Below are positions 51,253 through 59,156 of a stretch of DNA of 64,000 bases, piece after piece. Origin of the DNA: Salegentibacter agarivorans (lineage in GTDB: Bacteria > Bacteroidota > Bacteroidia > Flavobacteriales > Flavobacteriaceae). The stretch lies in contig NZ_FOOH01000006.1 of NCBI RefSeq assembly GCF_900113135.1, positions 1 to 64,000 of the forward strand, given 5' to 3'. The position numbers and the translations under genes were made by a program. Below the pieces are notes generated by a model. That model ran no database searches. It was not told the DNA's origin and saw only the letters and a list, made by a program, of their open reading frames with translations. The number at the start of each line of letters is the position of its first letter. Within the stretch, counting starts at the first letter, position 1.

Positions 51253-51846
51253 ATGAAAAATGTAATTTATAGCTTAATGATTCTGGCTTTTAGTTTTAAC
51301 GGAATAGCCCAGGAAGATTATTTATCTGAAGAAATTCAAATAAAAATGGCCAGTATGGCTGCGCCAGAAGAAGACAGGGATGCAGTAACTGTGTATGGTT
51401 ATGATCGTGACGGGAAACCGGTTTTATTAAAAGAAGGCACCAACAACCTGGTTTGTATTGCAGACGATCCTAATATGAATGGAGTTTCAGTAAGTTGTTA
51501 TAATAAAAAACTTGAGCCTTTTATGTCTCGCGGCAGGGAATTAAAAGCTGAAGGTAAAGATATGATGGATACTCGTGCAGTGCGCCAGCAGGAAGTAGAA
51601 AGCGGGAAATTAAAAATGCCCGATGCCCCGAGTATGACCTACATACTTTCTGGAAAAGAAGCAAATTTAAATCGTGAGACCGGGGAGCTTAAAGATGCAA
51701 AACTGCGTTATGTGATTTATATGCCTTATGCTACTACCGAGGAAACCGGACTTCCAGATAAACCTCACACTCCCGGAATGCCGTGGTTAATGGATCCCGG
51801 TACGCACCGCGCTCATATTATGATTACCCCGGCAGATAAGGATTAG
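51253..51846 (+). CDS. Exported hypothetical protein
   Basis: A 197 aa protein with a signal peptide (MKNVIYSLMILAFSFNGIAQ). The mature part contains TVYGYDRDGKPVLLKEGTNN, LVCIADDPNMNGVSVSCYNK with two cysteines that could form a disulfide, EPFMSRGRELKAEGKD, and a C-terminal LRYVIYMPYATTEETGLPDK with PGMPWLMDPGTHRAHIMITP. I recall similar exported proteins in other phyla with the ending PGMPW...AHIMI, but no known function. It appears monocistronic. Confidence 0.6.
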   Translation: MKNVIYSLMILAFSFNGIAQEDYLSEEIQIKMASMAAPEEDRDAVTVYGYDRDGKPVLLKEGTNNLVCIADDPNMNGVSVSCYNKKLEPFMSRGRELKAEGKDMMDTRAVRQQEVESGKLKMPDAPSMTYILSGKEANLNRETGELKDAKLRYVIYMPYATTEETGLPDKPHTPGMPWLMDPGTHRAHIMITPADKD

Positions 51847-51859
51847 GCATTTATTGAAA

Positions 51860-53008
51860 TTATTCCTGAATATTTTCTTCTTTCTGCTTAAAAAACAGCT
51901 GCGAAATAGGAATAAGCATTAAAGCCGAAATAAAGAAAAGGATAAAAGATACTTTCAAATTAAATAAATGCGCTAAATAACCAACCAGCGGTGGGCCTAA
52001 AAGCATTCCCACTATTGCATAGGTGGTAATTATTGAAATAGCCATTCCTGGCGAATATTTTTTAGAAGAACCGGCGAGAAGAAAAGTCATGGGAATTATT
52101 GCGGCCACTCCAATACCTACCAGGCAAAAACCTATTAATGCAGGCCAGAAATAAGGGAAAACAATCATTAGTAAAACTCCTAAACATACCAGGGAAGCAC
52201 TTATGATGTAATTCTTTTCCATTCCTATTTTTTCCACAATTCTATCTGAAAAGAAACGGGAAAGGGCCATAAAAATCATAAATATTAAGTAGCCCAGCGT
52301 AAAAACATCTTCGTTCACCACTTCTTTAAAATAAACCCCACTCCAGTCAAACATTCCGCCTTCGGTAATTGCAGCAAGGAAAACCAGAAAACCAAGGTAC
52401 ATGGTAGGTTTATCGGGTTTTCCAAAGCGAAGCTTATTCCCCTGGGTAGAACGATCCTTTTTTAGCAAAAATGAGAAAGCAAGAAAAGCTAAAATAAAAG
52501 TAAAACCAGCAACAGCCGGTAAATGCTGATAAATAGGAATATCAAATTTAATTAGCAAAGTTGAAAAAGCTACGCCTAAAAGTCCGCCGGTACTCCAAAG
52601 ACCGTGAAAGGATCCAATAATTTTTTTAGGAAATGCTTTTTGTAAGGTTAAAGACTGGGTATTCATAGCGATGTTAAAAATTCGCATAGAAAATGCAAAG
52701 CAAAATATCCCTATTATTAATAACAAAAGGCTGTCGGCTATTCCTATAATACTAAGGGAGACGGCAAGTAAAACAAATGAAACGATTAACGGATACCTGC
52801 TTTCAAAACGAGAAACCAACCAGCCAGAAACCGGAAGCCCAATTAAAGAACTCACCGGCATTACCATAAGTAGGTTTCCTAATTCGGCTTCATTTAAATC
52901 GAAGGCCATTTTAATAGTAGGAATTCGGGAAGCCCAGGTAGAAAAGCAAAAGCCCGAGAGAAAAAAGTAAGTGCTTAGTGCAATTCGCTGTTGGTTTTCG
53001 ATCTTCAT
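51860..53008 (-). CDS. Major facilitator superfamily transporter (YbjJ-like)
   Basis: A 12-helix MFS protein of 382 aa. The first helix holds FFLSGFCFSTWASRIPTIKM, the WASRIP motif of the YbjJ group, and later helices show MRIFNIAMNTQSLTLQKAFP and IGSFHGLWSTGGLLGVAFST. Both are features of this inner-membrane subfamily, related to fucose permeases. The substrate is unknown. A neighbouring gene on the same strand encodes a MATE exporter, 71 bases upstream, so the two may be co-transcribed. Confidence 0.88.
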   Translation of the reverse strand: MKIENQQRIALSTYFFLSGFCFSTWASRIPTIKMAFDLNEAELGNLLMVMPVSSLIGLPVSGWLVSRFESRYPLIVSFVLLAVSLSIIGIADSLLLLIIGIFCFAFSMRIFNIAMNTQSLTLQKAFPKKIIGSFHGLWSTGGLLGVAFSTLLIKFDIPIYQHLPAVAGFTFILAFLAFSFLLKKDRSTQGNKLRFGKPDKPTMYLGFLVFLAAITEGGMFDWSGVYFKEVVNEDVFTLGYLIFMIFMALSRFFSDRIVEKIGMEKNYIISASLVCLGVLLMIVFPYFWPALIGFCLVGIGVAAIIPMTFLLAGSSKKYSPGMAISIITTYAIVGMLLGPPLVGYLAHLFNLKVSFILFFISALMLIPISQLFFKQKEENIQE

Positions 53009-53078
53009 TTTTAAAACTTATGAGGGAATAAAATTGGTGTTTATTTTTTATCAGGACAATAATTCAGAAAACTAAAAT

Positions 53079-54461
53079 TTAAAGTTGGCGGTGCCGGTAA
53101 CGAATAGTTCTTAACTTCCAATAACCCATTTTATAATAAGTGAAAGCTACAATGGCGGCGATAAGGTTAGAGATTGGGAACGCCCACCAAATTCCTTCAA
53201 AAGAAAGATCGGTATTATTAGATAGAATAAAAGCAGTAGGAAATCTCACAATCCAAAGGGCAAATACAGAAATTAGCAAAGAAGCTTTAGTAAATCCGGC
53301 GCCATTAAAAACACCATTTAGAACCTGCTGCACACCCAGCACTCCAAAACTGGGGGCCATAATTTTAATAAACAAAGAACCGTCCCTAATCACGCCGGGA
53401 TCGTTAGGCACGAAAAAGGCAGTAATTGGTTCAGCTAAAAAGAAAAGAACCATCCCTATTCCCGTGAGCCCAAAAAAGGCAATTTTAGCACTTAGATTTC
53501 CAATTTTTTCAGCGCGCTTTATTTTTCCGGCGCCAACATTTTGTCCTACCAAAGTGGTGGTTGCAATAGCAAAACCAAGCGCGGGTACTACAATAAGGCT
53601 TAAAACCCGGCTTCCAATACCGTAAGCGGCTACAACTTCGCTTCCAAAACTGGTAACCAGCATAACCATAACCGTCATACCGCCGGCTCTGGTAGACATT
53701 TCTATACTGGAAGGAATCCCAATATTGAACATACTTCGGGTCCAGCTAAAATCGAATTTCATTCTGCTAAAACTAATTTTTATGCCTTTATTTCCGCGGA
53801 AAAGAATAAGTAAGCCTATTAAGGCCGATATACCCTGGGTAATTACACTGGCAACAGCAGCTCCTGCTACTCCAAACCCGGGAATAGGACCAAAACCAAA
53901 TATAAAAAGCGGATCTAAAATTAGATTAAGAAATACGGTAGCAAGAACTATATACATGGGCAACAGCACATTACCAATTCCTCGCATAAGTGACTGAAAA
54001 ACGTAGAACATAAACAGAAAAATAAAGCCCAGAGACGATACTTTAAAATAACTTACCGAATCGCTTAAAATTTCGGGGCCTGCGCCTATGAGCTTCATTA
54101 ATGGTTCTGACGAAAAATAACCTACAATAGCCAGTAAAACCGAAATAAAAAATATTACAAAAACGGTTTGTGAAGAACTGTAATTAACCTGGTCCTGATT
54201 TTCAGCACCTTTATATTGAGAAACAATCACTGTTCCCGCAAGCGTTAAACCGGCGCCCAATGAGAGAATAAGAAAAAGTATAGGAAAACTAATACTCACC
54301 GCAGCTACAGCATTGGCACCCAGTCTTCCCAGCCAAAAAGTATCTATTAACTGGTAAGCGGTTTGTAAAATATTAGCCAGAATTATAGGCCAGGCCAGGT
54401 TGGCCAGGGAGCTAAAAATCCTGCCTTCGGTATATTTTATGGGTTGCCTTTTCCTGCGCAA
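53079..54461 (-). CDS. MATE family efflux transporter
   Basis: A 460 aa cation-coupled multidrug and toxin exporter. It shows twelve hydrophobic helices in two related halves: FSSLANLAWPIILANILQTA, YQLIDTFWLGRLGANAVAAV and SFPILFLILSLGAGL in the first, IGIPSSIEMSTRAGG and LVGQNVGAGKIKRAE in the second. The start is TTG at 54461 (MRRKRQPIKYTEG), since no ATG lies in frame upstream of the conserved sequence. A promoter is visible at 54555-54586. Confidence 0.92.
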   Translation of the reverse strand: MRRKRQPIKYTEGRIFSSLANLAWPIILANILQTAYQLIDTFWLGRLGANAVAAVSISFPILFLILSLGAGLTLAGTVIVSQYKGAENQDQVNYSSSQTVFVIFFISVLLAIVGYFSSEPLMKLIGAGPEILSDSVSYFKVSSLGFIFLFMFYVFQSLMRGIGNVLLPMYIVLATVFLNLILDPLFIFGFGPIPGFGVAGAAVASVITQGISALIGLLILFRGNKGIKISFSRMKFDFSWTRSMFNIGIPSSIEMSTRAGGMTVMVMLVTSFGSEVVAAYGIGSRVLSLIVVPALGFAIATTTLVGQNVGAGKIKRAEKIGNLSAKIAFFGLTGIGMVLFFLAEPITAFFVPNDPGVIRDGSLFIKIMAPSFGVLGVQQVLNGVFNGAGFTKASLLISVFALWIVRFPTAFILSNNTDLSFEGIWWAFPISNLIAAIVAFTYYKMGYWKLRTIRYRHRQL

Positions 54462-54554
54462 TTTCTTTAAATTTTAAAAAATTCTTCCCGGTAAGAAAAT
54501 TTCAATCTCTTACTTAGGCATTATTTTATCAGCGTTTTTTAAAAAAGTAATTTG

Positions 54555-54586
54555 CAAAAGTAAGAAAGAAGCCCTGGTTTTTTCAA
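54555..54586 (-). promoter_or_regulatory. Promoter of the MATE transporter gene
   Basis: On the minus strand TTG (54586-54584), 21 bases, TACTTTTG (54562-54555) fits the Bacteroidota consensus and leaves a leader of about 87 bases to the TTG start. Confidence 0.5.
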
Positions 54587-54637
54587 GTAAAATAGCTTAA
54601 ACTGATTTTCCTCATAAAATTTAGCGATTCCTGCCTT

Positions 54638-54645
54638 TAAATTTG
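54638..54645 (+). promoter_or_regulatory. Likely -7 element ahead of the small 54668 gene
   Basis: TAAATTTG matches TAnnTTTG and lies 23 bases before the start codon, ideal for a short leader. No clear -33 element. Confidence 0.45.
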
Positions 54646-54667
54646 TAGTAAATTAAAATCAGAAATT

Positions 54668-54901
54668 ATGAAAGCTACTATGTTACTGGAAGAACTTAAT
54701 GTTGGTAATTGCATAACATACATTACCAAAGAACTTTCTAAAATTAAAGACATTTGTGATATTTATGCAGATTCAGAAGCGTCTAAAATCACATTTACCT
54801 ATAATTCAGAATTTGCGGCTCTAGAAGCTGTGGGGGTTTTAAGTTCATTTCGACATAAAGAAAAAGAAGAAGAATTTAACGAAAACCTTAAAATTGCATA
54901 A
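54668..54901 (+). CDS. Small hypothetical protein, ferredoxin-like or HMA-like fold
   Basis: A 77 aa acidic protein (MKATMLLEELNVGNCITYIT, KELSKIKDICDIYADSEASK, ITFTYNSEFAALEAVGVLSS). The order beta-alpha-beta-beta-alpha recalls a heavy-metal-associated domain, but there is no CXXC: only single cysteines at positions 15 and 30. It shares direction with the racemase gene 21 bases downstream and is probably co-transcribed with it. Confidence 0.6.
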   Translation: MKATMLLEELNVGNCITYITKELSKIKDICDIYADSEASKITFTYNSEFAALEAVGVLSSFRHKEKEEEFNENLKIA

Positions 54902-54922
54902 TTTAGGGAAAAACTAAAATTA

Positions 54923-55606
54923 ATGAATTTACTGGGAATGATTGGTGGTACCTCGTGGCACTCTACCATAGAATATTACCGACTTTTAAATGAGCTTGTA
55001 GGCGAAAAAATTGGGAAGCAGCAAAATCCGCCACTTCTTTTATACAGCCTCAATGTAAAGTTGATGCGTAAAAACGATCCCGAAGAAATTAAAAATTCAT
55101 ATTTAGAAATTGCTCAAAAACTGGAAAATGCCGGTGCCGGCGCTATAATTATTTGTGCCAATACTCCGCATTTAGTTTACGATTTTGTGCAACCAAAAAT
55201 TGATATTCCCATTCTTCATATTGCCGATGCAATAGCTAAAGAAGCAAAACAAAAAGGTTTTAAAAAACTTGGATTGCTGGGCACAAAACCCACAATGACG
55301 GGCGATTTTCTTCAGGGTAGACTTAAGAAAAACCACCAAATTGAAACTATAATTCCATCGCAGGAACATATTGATGAAACCCACAGATTTATTTCTGAAG
55401 AACTTACACAGGGAAATTTCACCGACACCGCAAAAAATTTCTATTTAGAACAAATGCAACTTTTAAAAGATCGCGGAGCTGATGCAATAATCTTAGGCTG
55501 TACCGAACTGCCGATGCTTATTAAGGAAAAGGATACCGAAATTCCACTTTTAGATACTACAAAGCTCCACGCGCAATTAGCTACTGAATTTATTCTTAAA
55601 GATTAA
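54923..55606 (+). CDS. Aspartate/glutamate racemase family protein
   Basis: A PLP-independent racemase of 227 aa with the two-cysteine mechanism: the N-terminal cysteine lies in AIIICANTPHLVYD and the second in AIILGCTELPMLI. MNLLGMIGGTSWHSTIEYYR opens the protein as in the YgeA/RacX group. It interconverts D and L forms of an amino acid; the exact substrate cannot be read. It could provide D-amino acids for cell-wall use. Confidence 0.88.
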   Translation: MNLLGMIGGTSWHSTIEYYRLLNELVGEKIGKQQNPPLLLYSLNVKLMRKNDPEEIKNSYLEIAQKLENAGAGAIIICANTPHLVYDFVQPKIDIPILHIADAIAKEAKQKGFKKLGLLGTKPTMTGDFLQGRLKKNHQIETIIPSQEHIDETHRFISEELTQGNFTDTAKNFYLEQMQLLKDRGADAIILGCTELPMLIKEKDTEIPLLDTTKLHAQLATEFILKD

Positions 55607-55745
55607 TAGTTTTCTTTTTCTGAATTTCAGCCTGGTACCCGGCTTAAAGAAAAGACATTTTCAAAGTTCGATTATCGAGTAAATTTCTACATATTTTTAC
55701 GCAACCATTATCAGTTTTCTGTATCTTATAGAAAATGATTAATTG

Positions 55746-56147
55746 ATGCTACACAGATTTATTTTATTTATCGGAATTATTTTATTTACTTTTTCCTGCG
55801 GAGAAGACGACAGCGGGGAATGTAATGGAATTTGCACCGAAGAATTTAAAAGTATTAATGTTGAAATCACAGATTCTGAAGAGAACCCGGTGGTTTTAGA
55901 CAGTGATAATTTAGTTCCTGATTGCGCTTAGAGATATTACCAACAATCGCGAAATTGACCTTAATTCTACAGAAAATGCAGGAAATGGGTTTTATTCCAT
56001 TTTCAATAGTATAAAAATGAAGAAATAAATCTTCTTTTTAAAGGATTTAAGGAGGAAAATTTAATCCTGGAACAGGAATATAAAGTTGGTGCAGATTGCT
56101 GCCACATTTACCATGTTTCAGGACCTTTGAAAATTCAGTTAGATTAA
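55746..56147 (+). pseudogene. Lipoprotein gene broken by two frameshifts
   Basis: From the ATG at 55746 a lipoprotein begins (LHRFILFIGIILFTFSCGED) and reads to DSDNLVPDCA, then stops at 55931. In the next frame ALRDITNNREIDLNSTENAG and NGFYSIFNSIKMKK follow, and in a third frame EEINLLFKGFKEENLILEQE and YKVGADCCHIYHVSGPLKIQ up to the stop at 56147. Joined, these make a continuous 130-residue lipoprotein with a Cys-rich C-terminus. The breaks lie near 55920 and 56015. Its family is unknown. Confidence 0.7.
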
Positions 56148-56154
56148 ACACAAA

Positions 56155-56200
56155 AAATCCCGGAAGCTATTTCTTAAAGTAGAAATAAGTCCCGGGATAT
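56155..56200. terminator. Bidirectional terminator between the lipoprotein remnant and the SerB-SerA gene
   Basis: ATCCCGG and CTATTTCT pair with AGAAATA and CCGGGAT across a short loop, flanked by AAAAAA on the left and ATATTTTT on the right. The genes on both sides converge here. Confidence 0.65.
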
Positions 56201-56221
56201 ATTTTTCAGAAAAAATATTTT

Positions 56222-58114
56222 CTAATATAAAACTCTAAAACGTATCGTGCCTTTTAGGCCTTTTAGATCTTTAATTACTTTTTTATCGTATTTCTTATCA
56301 ATATCGGTAATTACATAACCAATAGTCTCATTAGTTTTTAAATACTGGCCCTCAATATTAATATCGTGCCCGGCAAGAATCCTGTTGATCTCTGCCAAAA
56401 TTCCCGGCCTGTTTTCGTGAATATGAATTAGCCTGTGGGCATTTTGCAATACCGGCAATTGTAAATTAGGGAAGTTAACCGAGTTGGTGGTGCTGCCGGT
56501 ATTTATATATTCTATAATTTTTCCCGGAACGAAATTCCCGATATTTTCCTGGGCTTCCAGGGTACTTCCACCAATATGAGGCGTTAAAATCACGTTTGGT
56601 AAATTTCTTAATTCAGAAACAAATTCTTCATTATTGGTTTTAGGCTCCTGCGGATAAACATCTATGCCCGCCCCCATTATTTTGCCAGATTCTATATTCT
56701 TTTTAAGCGCTTTAATATCTACTACGTGACCCCTGCTTAAATTCAGGAAAATCACGTTATCTTTCATATAACCAAATTCCTTTTCCCCAATAATATCTTT
56801 ATTTTCCTTTCTTCCATCTACGTGAAGAGTCACAATATCTACAGTTTCAAGAAGTTCTTTTAGGGAATTACACTTGGTAACATTACCCATTGGTAATTTT
56901 TCTTCAACATCGTAGTAATAAACATCAAAACCAACAGATTCTGCAACTACCGAAAGTTGTGCACCTATATTTCCATAACCAATAATCCCCAGTTTTTTAC
57001 CCCTGGTTTCAAAACTATTGTTAGCAGATTTTTCCCATTTCCCTTCGTGCATTAATCGCATTTTATCGGGCAGGTTACGCATCAATAAAATAATCTCCCC
57101 AATAGCTAGTTCTACCACAGATCTTGTATTACTGTAAGGCGCATTAAAAACTGCAACTCCTTTCTTTAAACAGGCCTGAAGATCTATTTGGTTGGTTCCT
57201 ATACAAAAAGCGCCCACCGCGATTAATCGGTTGGCATTTTCCAGTACTTTTTCAGTTAAATGTGTTTTAGAACGAATCCCTATTACTGATACATCTTTGA
57301 TTTTTTCACAAAGTTCATCTTCATCCATCGCTCCGGGATGTACAGTTACATTATAACCTTCTTTCTTCATTATATCTACTGCGTCCTGGTGAACATTTTC
57401 AAGAAGAAGTACGTTAATTCTATTTTTTGGGTAAGAGATTGCTTTGTTCATATTGTGTACAAATAAAAATTCGTCTAAACTTGGTGTGATATGGTCTGCC
57501 TTTTCAAGAATATTTGCCCTTTCTACATTTTCGGTGAAGGCATAAAACTTATTGGCGAGTCCGGCGGCTTTAATTTCATAATCGGTATAACCATCGCCAA
57601 TTACGTAAACATCGCCTTTTAACTTTAATCTTTTAAGTTGTTCTACTTTTCCGTTATTTGAAGAAAGCACGTTTTCTTTATCAAAACCTACAATCTCACC
57701 ATCTTCATCAAACTCAAAAGTATTGGCAAAAACATTTTCGGGCTTAACCCCATACGGTTCAACTATAGGAACAATAAATTCTTTAAAACCGTTGGAGACA
57801 ATATAGATATTTTCGTGATGATCGTTAAAGAACTCCCGGTTTCTAACAAATGAAGAAGATACCCGCTCACTTAAGTTTTCTACCAATTTTGGCAAATCAC
57901 TTTTATTGGCTTTTAGAAGCCGAATTCGCTCTACCAGGGATTCTCTAAAAGAAATTTCTCCTTTCATTCCCTTATCGGTTAAAGCTTCTACTTCATCAAG
58001 GTTTTTTTGCTTATCGGGATCGTTGGCCAGGGATATTTCTCCCAAAACATCCAGGGCTTCTACCTGGGTAAATGTACTATCAAAATCTATTACAAAGTGC
58101 TTGTTCTCACTCAT
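56222..58114 (-). CDS. Fused phosphoserine phosphatase and 3-phosphoglycerate dehydrogenase
   Basis: One 630 aa protein joins the first and third steps of serine synthesis. The N-terminal part (1 to about 215) is a SerB-type HAD phosphatase: VIDFDSTFTQVEALD with Asp10 and Asp12, IYIVSNGF, NNGKVEQLKRL (Lys) and VIGDGYTDYE. The C-terminal part (about 232-630) is SerA: IGIRSKTHLT, GIIGYGNIGAQLSVVAESVG for NAD, FLNLSRGHVVD, LTPHIGGSTLEAQE (catalytic His), and a final ACT domain beginning IHIHENRPGILAEINRILAG. Intact motifs in both halves argue for two active sites. The middle enzyme, SerC, is not in the window. Serine may inhibit through the ACT domain. Confidence 0.9.
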   Translation of the reverse strand: MSENKHFVIDFDSTFTQVEALDVLGEISLANDPDKQKNLDEVEALTDKGMKGEISFRESLVERIRLLKANKSDLPKLVENLSERVSSSFVRNREFFNDHHENIYIVSNGFKEFIVPIVEPYGVKPENVFANTFEFDEDGEIVGFDKENVLSSNNGKVEQLKRLKLKGDVYVIGDGYTDYEIKAAGLANKFYAFTENVERANILEKADHITPSLDEFLFVHNMNKAISYPKNRINVLLLENVHQDAVDIMKKEGYNVTVHPGAMDEDELCEKIKDVSVIGIRSKTHLTEKVLENANRLIAVGAFCIGTNQIDLQACLKKGVAVFNAPYSNTRSVVELAIGEIILLMRNLPDKMRLMHEGKWEKSANNSFETRGKKLGIIGYGNIGAQLSVVAESVGFDVYYYDVEEKLPMGNVTKCNSLKELLETVDIVTLHVDGRKENKDIIGEKEFGYMKDNVIFLNLSRGHVVDIKALKKNIESGKIMGAGIDVYPQEPKTNNEEFVSELRNLPNVILTPHIGGSTLEAQENIGNFVPGKIIEYINTGSTTNSVNFPNLQLPVLQNAHRLIHIHENRPGILAEINRILAGHDINIEGQYLKTNETIGYVITDIDKKYDKKVIKDLKGLKGTIRFRVLY

Positions 58115-58369
58115 ATTTAAGGTAATCTAAAATGAAGCCTAAAACTACTATTTTTAGCAATCTTAGCGTACCAATTTTAGTAAAAATACACGGTCAAAAT
58201 TTTAGCTATAGTAATATTTTCAACAATTCATAAAATGAGCTGCTATAAAATACAGAGCTTATAAAAAGCCACTGAAATTAGTAGTTAAAAATGAAATTTC
58301 TTCGGTTTTTCAAATAAAAAACTTTTAGAAGAAATTAAAATCAGAACTCAAATAACCTCTCTAAAATAA
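58115..58369. other. Gene-free gap upstream of the SerB-SerA gene
   Basis: AT-rich sequence without a coding frame that I can support. I see no TAnnTTTG element of good quality on either strand and no strong hairpin apart from the azurin terminator that follows. It presumably contains the promoter of the SerB-SerA gene. Confidence 0.5.
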
Positions 58370-58411
58370 AAATGCCTTTACTAAACGGAAGTCTCCGCAG
58401 TAAAGGCATTT
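58370..58411 (-). terminator. Terminator of the azurin gene
   Basis: AAATGCCTTTACT (58370-58382) pairs over 13 bases with AGTAAAGGCATTT (58399-58411); the loop holds a second small stem (CGGA/TCCG). On the minus strand the hairpin is followed by TTTATTTT. Confidence 0.75.
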
Positions 58412-58432
58412 CTAAAAAATTAAAAAATTCTC

Positions 58433-58981
58433 TTATTCCACGATAAATTTACCTTTCATCACAGAATAGTGACCTGGAAAGCTACAAATAAAGTCGTATT
58501 CACCAGCTTCAGGAGCTTCAAATTCTATAGTTACTTCTTCTCCGCCACCAATCATTTTAGTGTGGGCAATAACCGCATCAGTTCCTTCAGGAATATAGTC
58601 GTTATCCTTGGCCTGTACAGCTTTCTGTCCAAATTCGTTAATTACGGTACCTTGAGTTAACAATACCCAGTTATGGCCCATTACGGTTTTTTCCATCTCA
58701 CCAACGTGTTTTAAAGTAAGTCTAACGGTTTGCCCGGCTTTTACTTTAATCTCGTCTTTATTAAAACGCATTTGGTCATTTCCTTCAATAGTCACCTCAA
58801 CCACATCTTCGTCTGAAGAATTCATTTCTGAAGCAGACTTATCTGTGGCGGCTTCAGTTTGAGACTGCGGGCTGGTACCATCTCCAATAGTAATTTTATC
58901 CTCTTTTTCTTCTTTTTTATCTCCGCAGGCAATCATTGCTACGGCTCCTAAAATCAATACAGTTTTGCTTAAAAATTTCAT
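58433..58981 (-). CDS. Azurin-like cupredoxin lipoprotein
   Basis: A type 1 copper electron carrier of 182 aa. The signal peptide ends in a lipobox at Cys19 (AVAMIACGDK), and a charged, Ser/Glu-rich linker of about 40 residues tethers the domain. Copper ligands fit azurin: His103 (VMGHNWVL), Cys166 and His171 (FICSFPGHYS), and Met175. The segment GAGTDAVIAHTK-like region reads PEGTDAVIAHTKMIGGGE. It probably carries electrons between envelope enzymes, for example to a cytochrome peroxidase or oxidase. It is a single gene with its own promoter and terminator. Confidence 0.94.
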   Translation of the reverse strand: MKFLSKTVLILGAVAMIACGDKKEEKEDKITIGDGTSPQSQTEAATDKSASEMNSSDEDVVEVTIEGNDQMRFNKDEIKVKAGQTVRLTLKHVGEMEKTVMGHNWVLLTQGTVINEFGQKAVQAKDNDYIPEGTDAVIAHTKMIGGGEEVTIEFEAPEAGEYDFICSFPGHYSVMKGKFIVE

Positions 58982-59021
58982 ATTTACTTATTTATAGTTT
59001 GTAATTAGTTATTTACAATAT

Positions 59022-59029
59022 CAAAGATA
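59022..59029 (-). promoter_or_regulatory. Likely -7 element of the azurin promoter
   Basis: The minus strand reads TATCTTTG, a TAnnTTTG match, 41 bases ahead of the start codon. The -33 position has no TTG. Confidence 0.45.
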
Positions 59030-59156
59030 AATTATTTTTAATTGTTAATGTATTTAAGCCTTAATTTTTCATATTTCAGGGAATTTATAAAAGTTCTATA
59101 GCTGCCAATTTTGCCAAAATCCTTACCTTCATAGATTCGAAATAAAACCACACAAA

